Assembly (NCBI GenBank): GCA_002840645.1
Contig: PHBO01000003.1
Span: 186,001 to 250,000 of the forward strand
Length of the DNA: 64,000 bases
Reading direction: 5' to 3'
Origin: Candidatus Cloacimonetes bacterium HGW-Cloacimonetes-3
GTDB lineage: Bacteria; Cloacimonadota; Cloacimonadia; Cloacimonadales; Cloacimonadaceae
The position numbers and the translations under genes are program-made. Below the pieces are notes generated by a model. It searched no databases, was not told the origin of the DNA, and was given only the letters and a program-made list of their open reading frames with translations. This document shows positions 27,921 through 35,068 of the stretch, piece after piece; position 1 is the stretch's first letter, and every line of letters begins with the position of its first letter.

Positions 27921-28487
27921 TTAATACTTCTTTACGGCTGCTTCCAATTCCTTGAATGCTTGTGAGGCTTTGAACTGGTTGTAAAGGGCTTCTTCGTTGC
28001 GGATGTTGTTCACCAAAGTCTTATTTATCTGTTCTTTGGGTATCTTTACCTGAGTCCATGTTTTGTAGCGGCTGCCGCCCTTTTCCTGCACTATTCTGGT
28101 TTCGATAGTGCCGGGTATGGTGCCAGAAAAACGCGCGGAAGCAATTGCTTGCACCACACTTTCGGTGAGGGCAAGTAGCTGAGGATCATTAACCCCCGCT
28201 TCTTCTTCATACACTTTTATCATGCCATTCACGTGGGTTTCCACATACTGAGCTGCTTCCAACAGAGCGTTGGCTTTAGCCGTATTCATAGATGAAGTTT
28301 CAGAAGCTTTGGTGCCCTGACCGTAGGTGCAAACATAGGCAGGATCAGGTTGGCTTGCCCACCAGACGGGACGATAAACCATGTCGCCATCGGGTTTGGG
28401 GGTTTTAACCTTTTTAGAGCCGCAAGCAGCCATAAAAAGAGCTATTGTTAACACCAGCAGGATTAAAGTGAGTTTACGAAGTTTCAT
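27921..28487 (-). CDS. LPP20-type lipoprotein
   Basis: A 188-residue lipoprotein. The lipobox MAACG places the lipidated Cys at residue 22. The body has PVWWASQPDPAYVCTYGQGT, then a helical SMNTAKANALLEAAQYVET segment. This arrangement (P-W, G-G, then A..A..A helix) resembles the LPP20 lipoprotein family of Helicobacter and many diderms, whose role is unknown. I chose the ATG at 28487 with GGAGGAAGTA directly before it; the longer frame begins TTG inside that ribosome site. TTGACA (minus, 28550-28555) may be its -35. It is alone, between tRNA-Lys and repeat copy C. Confidence 0.8.
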   Translation of the reverse strand: MKLRKLTLILLVLTIALFMAACGSKKVKTPKPDGDMVYRPVWWASQPDPAYVCTYGQGTKASETSSMNTAKANALLEAAQYVETHVNGMIKVYEEEAGVNDPQLLALTESVVQAIASARFSGTIPGTIETRIVQEKGGSRYKTWTQVKIPKEQINKTLVNNIRNEEALYNQFKASQAFKELEAAVKKY

Positions 28488-28581
28488 TACTTCCTCCAAT
28501 ATAATTTTGTTAAGTTCACTAATTAATGCAATGATGTCCGCTTGCAGTTTGGTGTCAAGCGAATTGTGATTTCCAGCAGCT

Positions 28582-28670
28582 TTCCTTGCTTGAATTACTT
28601 ATGCAATACGCATGAATTACGGATGGGATGCGTATTTCATCCGTAATGCTACCCCAATTGCAGCAAGGAA
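28582..28670. repeat. Palindromic element, copy C (complete ends)
   Basis: This is the best-preserved copy. TTCCTTGC (28582-28589) and GCAAGGAA (28663-28670) are perfect terminal inverted repeats of an 89-base element. The core pairs GCAATACGCATGAATTACGGAT with ATGCGTATTTCATCCGTAATGC around GGG. The element ends 12 bases from the stop of the permease gene. Confidence 0.88.
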
Positions 28671-28681
28671 GAACGAGTGAA

Positions 28682-29599
28682 CTATTTACGTAGCAGCAGC
28701 CACATAAAGAAGGGGCAGCCAAGGAAAGCAGTGATGATCCCCACCGGCAGTTCGATGGCAAGCAGGTGCTTGGCAGCCATGTCGCAAGCTAACAGGAAGA
28801 TAGCTCCCGACCACAGGGAAAGCAGATAGATGCGGCGCTGTCCCGAGGGGACAAAAAAGCGCACCACATGCGGGATGATTAAGCCCACAAAGCCGATGAT
28901 GCCCGCATAAGCTACGCAGATGCCGATCACGATGGAAGTAAGCAGAAACACCTCTCGGCGCAGCTTCAATACGTTTATGCCCAGGCTACCGGCGTAGATA
29001 TCGCCATTACTGAGGATATCGATGGCAGTGGATTTAAAATACAGATAGGCAAGGATTAGCATGGATACAGCCAGCAATATGGAAAAGGTTAGCCATTCGC
29101 CGGTACTGAAGATGCGCCCCAGATTACCCATCAAAGTGCCCAAAATCAAGGCGGTATCTTTTAAATGCAGATACATCAGCAGCGAAATTCCTGCGGCAAA
29201 AAACATGCCGGCGATTACGCCGGAGATCAGCAGACGGCTTTTGTCGAAACGACCCTTCTGGTGGGCTAGTTTCCAAACTAAAAGCATGGTTAAGCCTGCT
29301 CCTGCAAAGCCGCCTAAGGGCATCAGGATCACAAAACCGGTTACGCCTGCCAGGATGCTGCCGAATGCCGAGCCGGAGGAAATGCCCAGTATATACGGCT
29401 CTGCTAAAGGGTTTGCCAGCATCACCTGATAGATGCTGCCGATGCCTGCCAGCGCCATGCCTGTAAACAGGGTTAGCAGCAAGCGCGGAATCCTTACCTG
29501 AGTGATGATGTTTGTGCCGGGACTGCCGATTGTCAGGTAGATGCAGACAAGCGCTATGCTGAACAGAACCCAGAGGGCAAGGATGGCTTTGTTTCTCAT
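28682..29599 (-). CDS. FecCD/BtuC-type ABC transporter permease
   Basis: A 305-residue integral membrane protein with about eight to ten hydrophobic segments, of the iron-siderophore/vitamin B12 permease family. Motifs: RIPRLLLTLFTGMALAGIG near residue 35; ANPLAEPYILGISSGSAFGS near 65 (family consensus NPLA-P-LGISSGA); and GFVGLIIPHVVRFF near 240, the ATPase-contact region. It overlaps the binding-protein gene by 4 bases (ATGA). No ATPase gene follows: the next feature is repeat copy C and then a lipoprotein. Substrate is probably cobalamin, haem or a siderophore; unresolved. Confidence 0.93.
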   Translation of the reverse strand: MRNKAILALWVLFSIALVCIYLTIGSPGTNIITQVRIPRLLLTLFTGMALAGIGSIYQVMLANPLAEPYILGISSGSAFGSILAGVTGFVILMPLGGFAGAGLTMLLVWKLAHQKGRFDKSRLLISGVIAGMFFAAGISLLMYLHLKDTALILGTLMGNLGRIFSTGEWLTFSILLAVSMLILAYLYFKSTAIDILSNGDIYAGSLGINVLKLRREVFLLTSIVIGICVAYAGIIGFVGLIIPHVVRFFVPSGQRRIYLLSLWSGAIFLLACDMAAKHLLAIELPVGIITAFLGCPFFMWLLLRK

Positions 29600-30435
29600 T
29601 TACCCGCGCTAAAGAAGAGCTTTTGGAGCTGGCGGATGCCTGTCATACTGCGGGGAGTGGCGCGCTGGATGAGATCAGGATTTATGTCTGTCTCAAAATA
29701 AATGCGTTTGTTGCGAATGGCGGGAATATCCTTCCAGCCTTTACGGGTGCGGATGGCGGAGAGAGTGTCTTTGGAGTAGCAAATCATGATGTCCGGCTTG
29801 GCGTTTATCACCGCTTCGGGGTTTACCCGGGCGTAATCACGCTCCAGAGTGGGGAAGATGTTGTCCCCGCCTGCGGCTTCGATAAGTTCGCCCACAAAGG
29901 AGGCATCGGATACGCTCATCAGGGGATCGCGGTATATTTCCAGATACACTTTGGGACGAGGTTTGCCGGCTACCTTGCTCTTTAAGTGTGTCAGTTCCGC
30001 ATCCATCTGTGCCACAAGATTTTTTGCCTGATTTACTTTTCCGGTAAGCTCGCCTAAGCGGATGATCTCTTCACTTAAGGCTTGCAGGCTTTTGGGGTAG
30101 ATAACCTCCACCCTGTAACCAAGCTTCTTCAGCTCCGCAGCACTGCCTTCCTGCTCCAACGCGCTGGCAAAGATGATGGCGGGATTAAGCGCGATGATGG
30201 CTTCTTTATCTATGGTGCTGAAGTTGCCGACTTTTGGCTTTTCGGCAAGGGTGGGAGGGAAGTCACACTCTTCGGTAACAGCAACAATATCATCCTGAAC
30301 GCCCATTGCACAGAGGATTTCGGCTACCTCAGGAGAAAGTACAACATAGCCCGATGGCGGTTTGCTAACGTTCTTTTTGCAGGAAAAAACCAACAGGATG
30401 AGCAGTAGGGCTAAGGCAGGTTTTATATATTTCAC
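29596..30435 (-). CDS. BtuF-type ABC transporter substrate-binding lipoprotein
   Basis: A 279-residue helical-backbone metal-receptor protein (TroA/BtuF class). The lipobox LLVFSC puts the lipidated Cys at residue 19. Features: YVVLSPEVAEILCAMGVQDDIVAVTEECDFPP near 30-65, PKVGNFSTIDKEAIIALNPAIIFA, and the C-terminal lobe with SVSDASFVGELIEAAGGDNIFP. The start is GTG with GAGGAAC upstream. In this class the Asn-Phe-Ser in PKVGNFS corresponds to the PxVGxxxxPNxE region. It delivers ligand to the overlapping BtuC-type permease. Confidence 0.9.
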   Translation of the reverse strand: MKYIKPALALLLILLVFSCKKNVSKPPSGYVVLSPEVAEILCAMGVQDDIVAVTEECDFPPTLAEKPKVGNFSTIDKEAIIALNPAIIFASALEQEGSAAELKKLGYRVEVIYPKSLQALSEEIIRLGELTGKVNQAKNLVAQMDAELTHLKSKVAGKPRPKVYLEIYRDPLMSVSDASFVGELIEAAGGDNIFPTLERDYARVNPEAVINAKPDIMICYSKDTLSAIRTRKGWKDIPAIRNKRIYFETDINPDLIQRATPRSMTGIRQLQKLFFSAGK

Positions 30436-30513
30436 GGTTCCTCAATGTCTATCTATTATTTGCTATCCTTGCTGATTTGAAGTTGTTTAGATGTCAAGCA
30501 CAAAATCCGGGCT

Positions 30514-30900
30514 TTAGCTGAAGTGGGAAAGTAAGGCATTTATAGTCTGGGCGATTTGCGAATCATCATAAAAGATGTTCTTGTAGTATATGCTGATGAT
30601 ATTGCCGGATTCGTCGAAAACTATATAGTAGCAAAAGCCGGTACGTTTCCATTTAAATGGAGATTCTGTAAGATACACGCTGGTATTGGTACGTAATCTT
30701 ACACCATAGTTAGACTTTGCAAGCAACTTGTCCACAAGCTCATTAAACCTATCAGGACTACCTGTAAAATCGACTGATCTGACTGGCCAAAAAAGCATGC
30801 TGTCGACCGAGGGAACTTTCCTGACCCTAAGTACCTTCATTATGTATGTGGTAGCAAGGGATATGGGTATGGTAATCAGTATAAAAGTCATAAAATCCAT
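30514..30900 (-). CDS. Small membrane-anchored protein of unknown function
   Basis: A 128-residue protein. The N-terminal ~20 residues (FILITIPISLATTYIMK) are one hydrophobic segment, an anchor or uncleaved signal. The rest is soluble, with a strand-rich region (YGVRLRTNTSVYLTESPF, then CYYIVFDESGNIISIYYKN). I recognise no family. The ATG follows GAGAGGTTCCCAA. It is alone, next to the REP/transposase unit. Coding is supported by the ordered hydrophobic profile and ribosome site rather than homology. Confidence 0.55.
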   Translation of the reverse strand: MDFMTFILITIPISLATTYIMKVLRVRKVPSVDSMLFWPVRSVDFTGSPDRFNELVDKLLAKSNYGVRLRTNTSVYLTESPFKWKRTGFCYYIVFDESGNIISIYYKNIFYDDSQIAQTINALLSHFS

Positions 30901-31039
30901 TTGGGAACCTCTCTATGTAGCATTGATACGTGCCTTGGAACATGAAAACAAGAAAGGAAATTTATGTCAAGAAATCAGTACTATTTGGCGAGTCTGGTGT
31001 TTGAGTATCAGCATGAAAGCCAACAATACATGAGAGGTT

Positions 31040-31228
31040 TGACTTAAAAATCCGCCCCAGGATAACTATCCGTTTCGTAACCACTGAAAAGGGCGGAATT
31101 TTGAGTTAAACCGGATAGTATCTGCGAATTGATATTGCAGCGGGTAAACCTCTGTTTAACTCAAAAAAAGCCACTGTGCACTAAGTACATAAGCAATGTT
31201 GGTTAAAGTGGCTTTTTTTAAGTCAAAC
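31040..31228. repeat. Left REP pair flanking the RAYT transposase (R1 and inverted R2)
   Basis: R1 (31040-31112) starts GACTTAAAAATCCGCCC and ends GGGCGGAATTTTGAGTTAAA. R2 (31154-31228) is the mirrored form: GTTTAACTC, then AAAAAAAGCCACT pairing with AGTGGCTTTTTTT, then AAGTCAAAC. Each is a hairpin bounded by GACTT and GAGTTAAA, and the two face each other, like a BIME. No gene is seen in 30901-31295. Confidence 0.85.
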
Positions 31229-31295
31229 AAAGATATTGCTTGACGAAAACATTAGAGTTGATGCTGTTATGCTAAACAGTTTGGGAGTAGTTGCT

Positions 31296-31871
31296 ATGCG
31301 TATTCATCCTACCCAATGCGGACCGGGGACATACATTCACATTGTAAACCATGCCATAGATGGCAGAGAGCTATTCTACGATCCTGGGGATTACAAAACC
31401 TATCTGACCTTTCTGAAAGAGCGGATGAGCGATGAGTTCAGTGTGATAGCCTACTGTTTGATGCCTAACCATTTCCACTTTCTAATCCGACAAAATGCTT
31501 ACGCTCCCATCTCTGCATTGTTTGAACAGCCACATAAACGGTATGCACGCTACTACAACAACAAATACGATTGCCGTGGCAGAATCTTTCGAGGCAAGCT
31601 GGCGAATAAGTATGTGATGGAAGACAATTATCTTGTTGCTGCTTGTGCATACATTCATGCTAATCCCTTGCAGGCAAATCTGGTAAGCCTGCCGGAGGAT
31701 TGGGAATATTCTAACTTCAGGGAGTTTATGGGGATTAGGCATGGAACATTGTTTTCTAAACAATTTGTTGATGATTGGATCGGCAACCGAGAGGATTACC
31801 GCAACAAGGTAGTAGATACTGCACGTAAGAAGAGCTTGCAGAAAGCATTTGCGATGGATAACATATTTTGA
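31296..31871 (+). CDS. REP-associated tyrosine transposase (RAYT, Y1/HUH family)
   Basis: A 191-residue single-strand DNA transposase of the IS200/REP class. The HUH metal motif is in LMPNHFHFLI (His59, His61). The probable catalytic Tyr119 is in the AYIHANPLQANLV helix, and SNFREFMG closes the domain. The family cuts REP hairpins and is normally domesticated as a single chromosomal copy. I prefer the ATG at 31296, which has GGGAG ten bases upstream and puts the TYIHIVNH strand at the usual N-terminal distance; in-frame TTG 31236 and ATG 31269 are alternatives. The stop codon TGA is itself part of the first downstream repeat (GACTT). Pairs of REP-like hairpins lie on both sides. Confidence 0.92.
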   Translation: MRIHPTQCGPGTYIHIVNHAIDGRELFYDPGDYKTYLTFLKERMSDEFSVIAYCLMPNHFHFLIRQNAYAPISALFEQPHKRYARYYNNKYDCRGRIFRGKLANKYVMEDNYLVAACAYIHANPLQANLVSLPEDWEYSNFREFMGIRHGTLFSKQFVDDWIGNREDYRNKVVDTARKKSLQKAFAMDNIF

Positions 31872-32044
31872 CTTACAACTGAAGCCATCTGCCAGCTTCA
31901 GCATATTCCCGGTTTCAGCGGCTTCAGTTGTGAGTTAAAATGTGGGCAATTTATGCGGGTGATCCCTCTGTTTAACTCAAAAAAAGCCACTGTGTAGCAA
32001 GTACATAGGCACAGTGGGGAGAGGTGGCTTTTTTTAAGTCAAAC
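31868..32044. repeat. Right REP pair flanking the RAYT transposase (R3 and inverted R4)
   Basis: R3 (31868-31940): TTTGACTT, then a perfect 12-bp stem ACAACTGAAGCC (31875-31886) / GGCTTCAGTTGT (31920-31931), then GAGTTAAA. R4 (31970-32044): GTTTAACTC, AAAAAAAGCCAC / GTGGCTTTTTTT, AAGTCAAAC, nearly identical at its ends and stem to R2. The boundary words are constant, while the R1 and R3 stem sequences differ. Confidence 0.88.
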
Positions 32045-32064
32045 AGGGGTGCGGGGCGATTTGT

Positions 32065-32120
32065 GAAAATAAACGCCAAATCTGTCCCAAAACTTCGGAT
32101 TTGTCCCCCACACTACTATG
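32065..32120. repeat. Dispersed AAATCTGTCCC repeat, copy 1
   Basis: AAATAAACGCCAAATCTG, TCCCAAAA, then a second related half GGATTTGTCCCCC and ACTACTAT. The same order recurs at 58522-58576. It lies just outside the right REP pair. Confidence 0.7.
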
Positions 32121-32165
32121 AAGGATAAAAATTCTCACACGGATTGTGCTTGACAGATAAAAACC

Positions 32166-32180
32166 CTATGCTAAGCATAG
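32166..32180. promoter_or_regulatory. 15-base perfect palindrome upstream of addB
   Basis: CTATGCT-A-AGCATAG, perfect 7-bp arms, lies 11 bases after a TTGACA box (32150-32155) and 60 bases before the addB ATG, where a -10 box would be. It is a candidate operator; no known LexA box matches. Confidence 0.4.
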
Positions 32181-32239
32181 TTTACTTAGCAAGATGGTTC
32201 GGAATAGAGTTATAACATAAAAGGTAAGGCGTTAGCTAT

Positions 32240-35068
32240 ATGGAAATTAAGACAATTCCCTTAAGTGCAGACCTGCTGGATGCTGCTTTTAGCGGCTTGG
32301 GCGATAGAACTGTGATGGTGTTCCCTACCCGCGTGGCGGCAGGCATAGCCAGGCAGCGGTTCATGCAGAACTGGAACTTGGCAGAGAACAGCTTCATCAG
32401 CATGGAAGATTTCAAGGAAGCGGTTATCCTGCCCCAAACTTCGGTGCTGATGGACGAAAAGCGGTTGCTGTGCCTGTATCTGGTGATGGGCGAGGAGCAG
32501 CGCGAGTTCTTTCATATAATGCAATACAGCGATATTGTGGAGTGGGGCAGGAAGTTCTTCGATTTCTTTGAGGAGCTGGCAGAAGAATGCGTGGAAGTGG
32601 AAAGCCTCTCCCAACTGAAGGACTCCGGCGTATTCTATATGCAGATGTGGCAGGAAACCTATCTGGAACGCATAATGCAGATAAGGGAAGATTACCAAAG
32701 CTATATCAGCGCACTGGGCTTTACCGATAAGCTGTTTTACGTGCATGAAGATAGTTTCTGCATCCCCTGGCAGGGCTGCCGGATTACTTTTGTTAACCAA
32801 TACTATTACAGTGCTATGGAAAGGCAATTGATACATGCCATAGAAGATGCGGGGAACAGCGTTACGGTGCTGTATCACGGGCTGGAGACAGCGCGCACGG
32901 CAGATAGCTGGAAAGTGAAAGAATTTGATCTTGAAGCTACCTGGCAAGCTCTGAAAGTAAAACCAAAGCTGCACATTGTGGAAAGTGAAAATGAAGACCA
33001 GATGGCTCTGGCATATCTTGACTGGATAAACAGGCAGGATGCTTGCAATTCCACGGGGGGAGTGATTATAGACAGCAGCTTCCACCAGAAGAGCTATTCC
33101 CGCTATTTTGATGCGCAGCGTTTCAGGCTTCCGGAGGTGATTCCTTTGGGGCAAACTGCCGTTTATCAAATGCTGAACGCCATCTATAAGGGTATAAAGG
33201 CACAGCAACAAAGCTCAGGATTTCTGCCTTTGTCGCTGGTGTCCAAGTTATTCACGATGCCCTGGTTTCTATCCTATTTCATTAGTGGTATTACAGAGCA
33301 GCAGCGTGAAGAGATTTGGCTTCAATTGGATAAGCTGCTAAATAATGACTTTCTGTATGTGGATATGCAGCTTTTTAACGGCAAAGATGATTCGCTGTTC
33401 GGGCGGGTAATAGGACAATACATCACCCTGATAAATAGCTTTGCCGGGGTTAATGGCATTAGTGGGCTATGCGCTTTGATAGACTCACCTTCGGGCTTAC
33501 AAATTGAAAAGCTGGTTAGCCCTGAAGAAGCGGATTATACAGACCTCTTAGCATGTTTCTGGGAACGGCTGGCGAACTTTGCTTCCATAGAAAGCATGGC
33601 TATAATCCCCTCCTGGACACAAGTGTTTAACGATGAAGAATGTGGTGCCGGCTTATTGGAACTGCTGCTAAGCTTTCTGAAATCCGCAAGGGTTTCATAC
33701 AGCAGCACGCAAACCAGGCATAGTAACTGGGAAATCAGCAATCTGCTGGATGCCCGCAATCGCAGCTTTGGCACGGTTGCTTTCTTTCAAATGATAGAAG
33801 GCTTGCTGCCTTCCAATCCTACACCGGTATGGCTGTTTAATGAAACGCAGAGAAGCAAACTGGGGCTTAAGTGTTATGCGGATATCAGAGCGTGGGAACG
33901 GTATTACTTCTTCCGCTTGCTGTTAACCGCCGGGGAAGCGGTGTGCTTCAGTTATCGCAATGTAGAACGGGATATCAGCTCCAGTTCGTTTATTGGGGAA
34001 ATGGAACAGCTTGTATCGGCAGAGTTATGCATTAGTAAAGAGGAAGTACACATACCTATCAAGTGTTTATACGAAAACTCAGCAGGCAAATCAAGCCAAA
34101 CTTTGCTATCTGAAGCAGATACCCTTGAAAGCTGTTGCCACGAAGCAATACCGGGAAAAGACTTCTTTATCATCCCCGCTGCTCCCGAGCAAGATCTGGA
34201 GAAGGACGGGGTGCTGAAGGCATCTGCATCGGGGCTTATCCAGTTTCTAAAGAATCCTTTTTTGTGGTATATAGAAACACACTCCCGCATCCAGGGGTTG
34301 TCCTATGAGGCGGAAGAGATTATCAGTAATAAGCTGTTCGGCAATATTATGCATGCTTACTTTGCCCGCATTCTGGGTAAAGAACAGGGATCTCATAATG
34401 GTTTGGCAAGGCTGGAAGCTGTGTTTGGCGACACCGTCTTTTTGCAGGAAGGGCTTGTGAACCTCCTTAGCAGTGGGGATTTTCGCTATCAGATACCAAA
34501 GAATTACAACGCAGATTTCTTAACGGAGATAATCTCAGTAAGGTTGGCGGAATCCCTTAACATGTTCTATGAAAACTGGCTGAAAACTCATCTTGATAAG
34601 CGCAGCTTCACCCTTATTCCGGAAGAAGACAAGATGACAACAGCAGAGCGGGATTACAAAACGCTTGGCACCGTACTGCTGGAGGGAAAGGAATACGGCA
34701 TTGCTTTGCGGGGTAAAGCAGACTTGCGCATCGAAACCGAACAAGAAGCCATGATAATTGATTTCAAAACAGGTAACCGGGATTATCGGCAATTGATAAT
34801 CTACGAGTGGTTTTACTACTTGCTGGATGCTACGCTTGATGAGGATAAAGTAAACTCGCTGTTTTGGAACATCCTGGATACAAAAGTAAGCGATGATAGC
34901 ATCACAGCAGATAAGCGCAGCAAGCTAAAGTCAGATATCCTTGATACTTTCCAGAGCAGCCTCACCATCGGATACACTCAGGGTACCAAAACTGCAGACA
35001 GGCAAAGGCTGATGAAGATAACAAGAGCAGATTTGATAACTGCCGATAAGGAGGAGAGCAATGGCTGA
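32240..35068 (+). CDS. addB: AddB-like subunit: PD-(D/E)XK nuclease of a double-strand-break repair helicase-nuclease
   Basis: A 942-residue protein, partner of the UvrD-type protein that follows. The C-terminal RecB-type nuclease is recognisable: LIQFLKNPFLWYIE near 675, GNIMHAYFARIL near 705, and the catalytic pair GKADLRIE ... AMIIDFKTGNRDY near 823-845 (Asp, then Asp-x-Lys). The N-terminal half looks like a degenerate helicase, without a Walker A, as in Bacteroidetes AddB. I do not see the four-cysteine iron-sulphur set of Bacillus AddB. The complex resects broken ends for RecA. addB and addA overlap by 8 bases. Confidence 0.85.
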   Translation: MEIKTIPLSADLLDAAFSGLGDRTVMVFPTRVAAGIARQRFMQNWNLAENSFISMEDFKEAVILPQTSVLMDEKRLLCLYLVMGEEQREFFHIMQYSDIVEWGRKFFDFFEELAEECVEVESLSQLKDSGVFYMQMWQETYLERIMQIREDYQSYISALGFTDKLFYVHEDSFCIPWQGCRITFVNQYYYSAMERQLIHAIEDAGNSVTVLYHGLETARTADSWKVKEFDLEATWQALKVKPKLHIVESENEDQMALAYLDWINRQDACNSTGGVIIDSSFHQKSYSRYFDAQRFRLPEVIPLGQTAVYQMLNAIYKGIKAQQQSSGFLPLSLVSKLFTMPWFLSYFISGITEQQREEIWLQLDKLLNNDFLYVDMQLFNGKDDSLFGRVIGQYITLINSFAGVNGISGLCALIDSPSGLQIEKLVSPEEADYTDLLACFWERLANFASIESMAIIPSWTQVFNDEECGAGLLELLLSFLKSARVSYSSTQTRHSNWEISNLLDARNRSFGTVAFFQMIEGLLPSNPTPVWLFNETQRSKLGLKCYADIRAWERYYFFRLLLTAGEAVCFSYRNVERDISSSSFIGEMEQLVSAELCISKEEVHIPIKCLYENSAGKSSQTLLSEADTLESCCHEAIPGKDFFIIPAAPEQDLEKDGVLKASASGLIQFLKNPFLWYIETHSRIQGLSYEAEEIISNKLFGNIMHAYFARILGKEQGSHNGLARLEAVFGDTVFLQEGLVNLLSSGDFRYQIPKNYNADFLTEIISVRLAESLNMFYENWLKTHLDKRSFTLIPEEDKMTTAERDYKTLGTVLLEGKEYGIALRGKADLRIETEQEAMIIDFKTGNRDYRQLIIYEWFYYLLDATLDEDKVNSLFWNILDTKVSDDSITADKRSKLKSDILDTFQSSLTIGYTQGTKTADRQRLMKITRADLITADKEESNG

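Noticed and set aside
31296-31871. Active IS200/IS605 insertion sequence
   Set aside because: The protein has RAYT features and lies between REP pairs; no TnpB and no IS200-type ends were seen.
32261-33211. 316-codon minus-strand open frame
   Set aside because: It is antisense to addB, His/Leu-rich without domain signals; a shadow frame.
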